Of a stretch of 64,000 bases of DNA, positions 62,699 to 64,000 are shown in pieces. The notes under the pieces are model-generated. The model searched no databases and was not told where the DNA came from. It saw nothing but the letters and a program-made list of their open reading frames with translations. The stretch lies in assembly GCF_006716185.1 (NCBI RefSeq), contig NZ_VFOP01000001.1:1116001-1180000 (forward strand), in the 5' to 3' direction. The position numbers were made by a program, and so were the translations under genes. Each line of letters opens with the position of its first letter. The stretch's first letter is position 1. Source of the stretch: Ornithinicoccus hortensis. Lineage in GTDB: Bacteria > Actinomycetota > Actinomycetes > Actinomycetales > Dermatophilaceae.

Positions 62699-62746
62699 GC
62701 CCAGACGCACCACCTGCCCCGGCGCCCGGCGCCGGACCGCAGCCAG

Positions 62747-62780
62747 GACGCCCCCGACCGGACCGGTCGGGGGCGTCTTC
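62747..62780 (+). terminator. rho-independent terminator after rplA
   Basis: A 13-bp perfect stem (GACGCCCCCGACC with GGTCGGGGGCGTC, loop GGACC), followed by TTCGTC. It closes the secE-nusG-rplK-rplA unit. Confidence 0.85.
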
Positions 62781-62867
62781 GTCGCTGCGGTCGCATGTCG
62801 TCGCTGCGGTGGCAGGTCGCGTTGTGCGCGGCCAGCCACTCCTCGCGCTCTGCGGTCCCGCCTCCCA

Positions 62868-62937
62868 CGCCATGCAGATTGGGTCATGCAGGTTGAGTGG
62901 CCCGCGACGCACAGTGCATGACCCAATCTGCATGGCG
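62868..62937. repeat. perfect 23-bp inverted repeat with 24-nt loop
   Basis: The left arm at 62868-62890 (starts CGCCATGCAGATTGGG, ends TCATGCA) is fully complementary to 62915-62937. The arms are AT-richer than the surroundings. It sits between convergent rplA and the dehydrogenase gene, 32 bp from the latter's stop. It could act as a bidirectional terminator for the dehydrogenase side, but there is no T-run on that strand. A dispersed palindromic element is equally possible. Confidence 0.85.
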
Positions 62938-62969
62938 CCACTGCCCGGGCCGGCCGACGGGCGTGCGGG

Positions 62970-63929
62970 TCAGCCGACGGGCGTGAGGGTCGCCTCTCCG
63001 CGCAACACGGCCAGCACGTTGTCCGCGGCGAGCTGGGCCATGGCGGTTCGCGTCTCCACCGTGGCCGAGCCCAGGTGCGGGGCCAGGGCCACGTTCTCCA
63101 GCTCCAGCAGCCCCTCGTGCACCTCGGGCTCCTGCTCGAAGACGTCCAGCCCGGCCCCGGCGATGGTGCCGGCCCGCAGCGCCTGCACCAGGGCCTCCTC
63201 GTCGACGATGGGGCCGCGGGCGGAGTTGATCAGGTAGGCGGTGTCCTTCATCAGGGCCAGCTGCTCGGCCCCGATCAGGTGGTGGGTGGCCTCGGAGTAG
63301 GGGCAGTGCAGCGACACCACGTCCGAGGTCCGCAGCAACTCCGCCAGGTCCAGGCGGGTGGCGCCCAGCTCCTCGGCCAGTTCCGGGGCGCACGGCCTGC
63401 GGGAGTGGTAGACGACGTCCATCCCGAAGGCCCGGGCCCGGCGGGCCATCGCCGCGCCGATCCCCCCGAGCCCGACGATCCCGATCGTCTTGCCCTGCAG
63501 CCCCTGGCCGAGCAGGTAGAACATGCCCCACTTCCAGGGCGTGCCTGAGCGGATGATCCGCTCGCCCTCACCCAGCCGGCGGCTCACCATGAGCAACAGC
63601 CCGAAGGCGGTGTCGGCGGTGGCGTCGGTGAGCACGTCCGGGGTGTTGGTGACCAGCACGTCCCGCTCCCGGCAGGCGTCCACGTCGACGTTGTTGTAGC
63701 CCACCGCGACGTTCGCGACCACCTTCAGCTGGGGGCCGGCGGCGTCGAGCAGTTCGGCGTCGACCGACTCGGTGAGCAGCGTGACCAGGGCGTCGGCACC
63801 CCGCACCATCTCCAGGAGCGCCTCCCGGGAGACGGCGTCCTCCTCGTCGTGCGCGACCACGTCGTGCTCCGCGGCCAGCGAGTCGACGGCCTGCCGCGGG
63901 ATCCGGCCGGTCACCACCACGCGGCTCAT
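62970..63929 (-). CDS. D-isomer-specific 2-hydroxyacid dehydrogenase (glyoxylate/hydroxypyruvate reductase-like)
   Basis: NAD(P)-dependent enzyme of 319 residues. NVAVGYNNVDVDACRERDVL is in the substrate domain; the Rossmann motif is GIVGLGGIGAAMARRARAFG with the Arg in HSRRPCAP. Catalytic residues are Arg in NSARGPIVDEEAL, Glu in DVFEQEPEVHEGLL, and His in LAPHLGSATVETR. The pattern is that of glyoxylate reductases. ATG 63929 has GGAG five bases upstream and overlaps the stop of the upstream gene (ATGA); an in-frame GTG at 63944 is less likely. Confidence 0.9.
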   Translation of the reverse strand: MSRVVVTGRIPRQAVDSLAAEHDVVAHDEEDAVSREALLEMVRGADALVTLLTESVDAELLDAAGPQLKVVANVAVGYNNVDVDACRERDVLVTNTPDVLTDATADTAFGLLLMVSRRLGEGERIIRSGTPWKWGMFYLLGQGLQGKTIGIVGLGGIGAAMARRARAFGMDVVYHSRRPCAPELAEELGATRLDLAELLRTSDVVSLHCPYSEATHHLIGAEQLALMKDTAYLINSARGPIVDEEALVQALRAGTIAGAGLDVFEQEPEVHEGLLELENVALAPHLGSATVETRTAMAQLAADNVLAVLRGEATLTPVG

Positions 63930-64000
63930 GCCGACTCCACCCACTCGCCGAGCCGGCCCAGGCCCTCCCGGATCGCGGATTCGTCGATGCCGGAGTAGGC
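63926..64000 (-). CDS. C-terminal end of a gene, probably a PLP aminotransferase, cut by window edge
   Basis: Only 24 codons and a TGA are visible: AYSGIDESAIREGLGRLGEW, then VESA. The pattern x-Y-S-G-I-x-E-x-x-I-x-E-G-L-x-R-L resembles the last helix of class I/II aminotransferases, including the MocR type. The stop overlaps the dehydrogenase start, so the two are co-translated. The identity is a guess from a short stretch. Confidence 0.45.
   Translation of the reverse strand, partial: AYSGIDESAIREGLGRLGEWVESA

Overview
The window is high-GC, densely packed actinobacterial chromosome. Gene content points to Micrococcales, probably near Intrasporangiaceae/Ornithinimicrobium-Serinicoccus; this is inferred from synteny and codon use, not from a database search. 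Supporting signs are the block rpmG-MaoC-MaoC-murB and the block tRNA-Trp-secE-nusG-rplK-rplA, a korAB pair, a fadE5/fadA2/fabG4/htdX-like set, frequent GTG/TTG starts, 1-4 bp coupled overlaps, and many apparently leaderless starts.

Layout. 1-7182: truncated GAF-type histidine kinase (-), membrane protein (+), MMPL exporter with its TetR repressor and tandem operators (-), an NTF2-like protein, and rarD. 7179-10210: korBA, a 2-oxoglutarate:ferredoxin oxidoreductase. 10418-11965: lipoprotein serine hydrolase. 11994-25041: a partial complex I cluster, nuoABC then nuoHIJKLMN, with no nuoD, E, F or G. Between nuoC and nuoH lie a Cys-phosphatase gene and a 3.3 kb cassette bounded by 40 bp direct repeats; it holds a frameshifted secreted 4-Cys protein, an ABC ATPase and two membrane proteins. 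25113-28551: htpX and pepN. 28541-30558: ECF sigma factor and anti-sigma-like protein. 30699-36555: serine hydrolase, yajQ, tRNA-Tyr, a lipoprotein, rocD, a WYL regulator and two DinB-like proteins. 36563-42935: lipid beta-oxidation/reduction genes divergent around a TetR. 43023-43880: a decayed antitoxin-toxin-like pair. 43931-46850: tRNA-Thr, tRNA-Met, rpmG, two MaoC dehydratases, murB and a DUF3054 protein. 46828-53069: membrane alpha/beta hydrolase, adenosine deaminase, and two ABC-2 type transporters. 53083-58649: a sugar ABC operon with an AGE epimerase, divergent from a ROK regulator. 58680-64000: aminotransferase, tRNA-Trp, secE, nusG, rplK, rplA, a 2-hydroxyacid dehydrogenase, and the end of another aminotransferase.

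Function. KorAB makes reduced ferredoxin from 2-oxoglutarate. A complex I without the NADH module beside it suggests a ferredoxin-fed proton pump, with NuoD coming from elsewhere. The beta-oxidation block resembles the M. tuberculosis fadE5-fadA2-fabG4-htdX genes. The sugar operon (binding protein, two permeases, epimerase) has no ATPase of its own, so a shared one is likely.

The most unusual signal is not a gene. The octamer CGGCATAC (or GTATGCCG) occurs about 36 times, on both strands, in all three reading frames and in intergenic DNA, far above chance for this base composition. Other points of interest are two long perfect hairpins with AT-rich arms, the repeat-bounded cassette inside the nuo cluster, and a frameshifted Xre/RES-like module.
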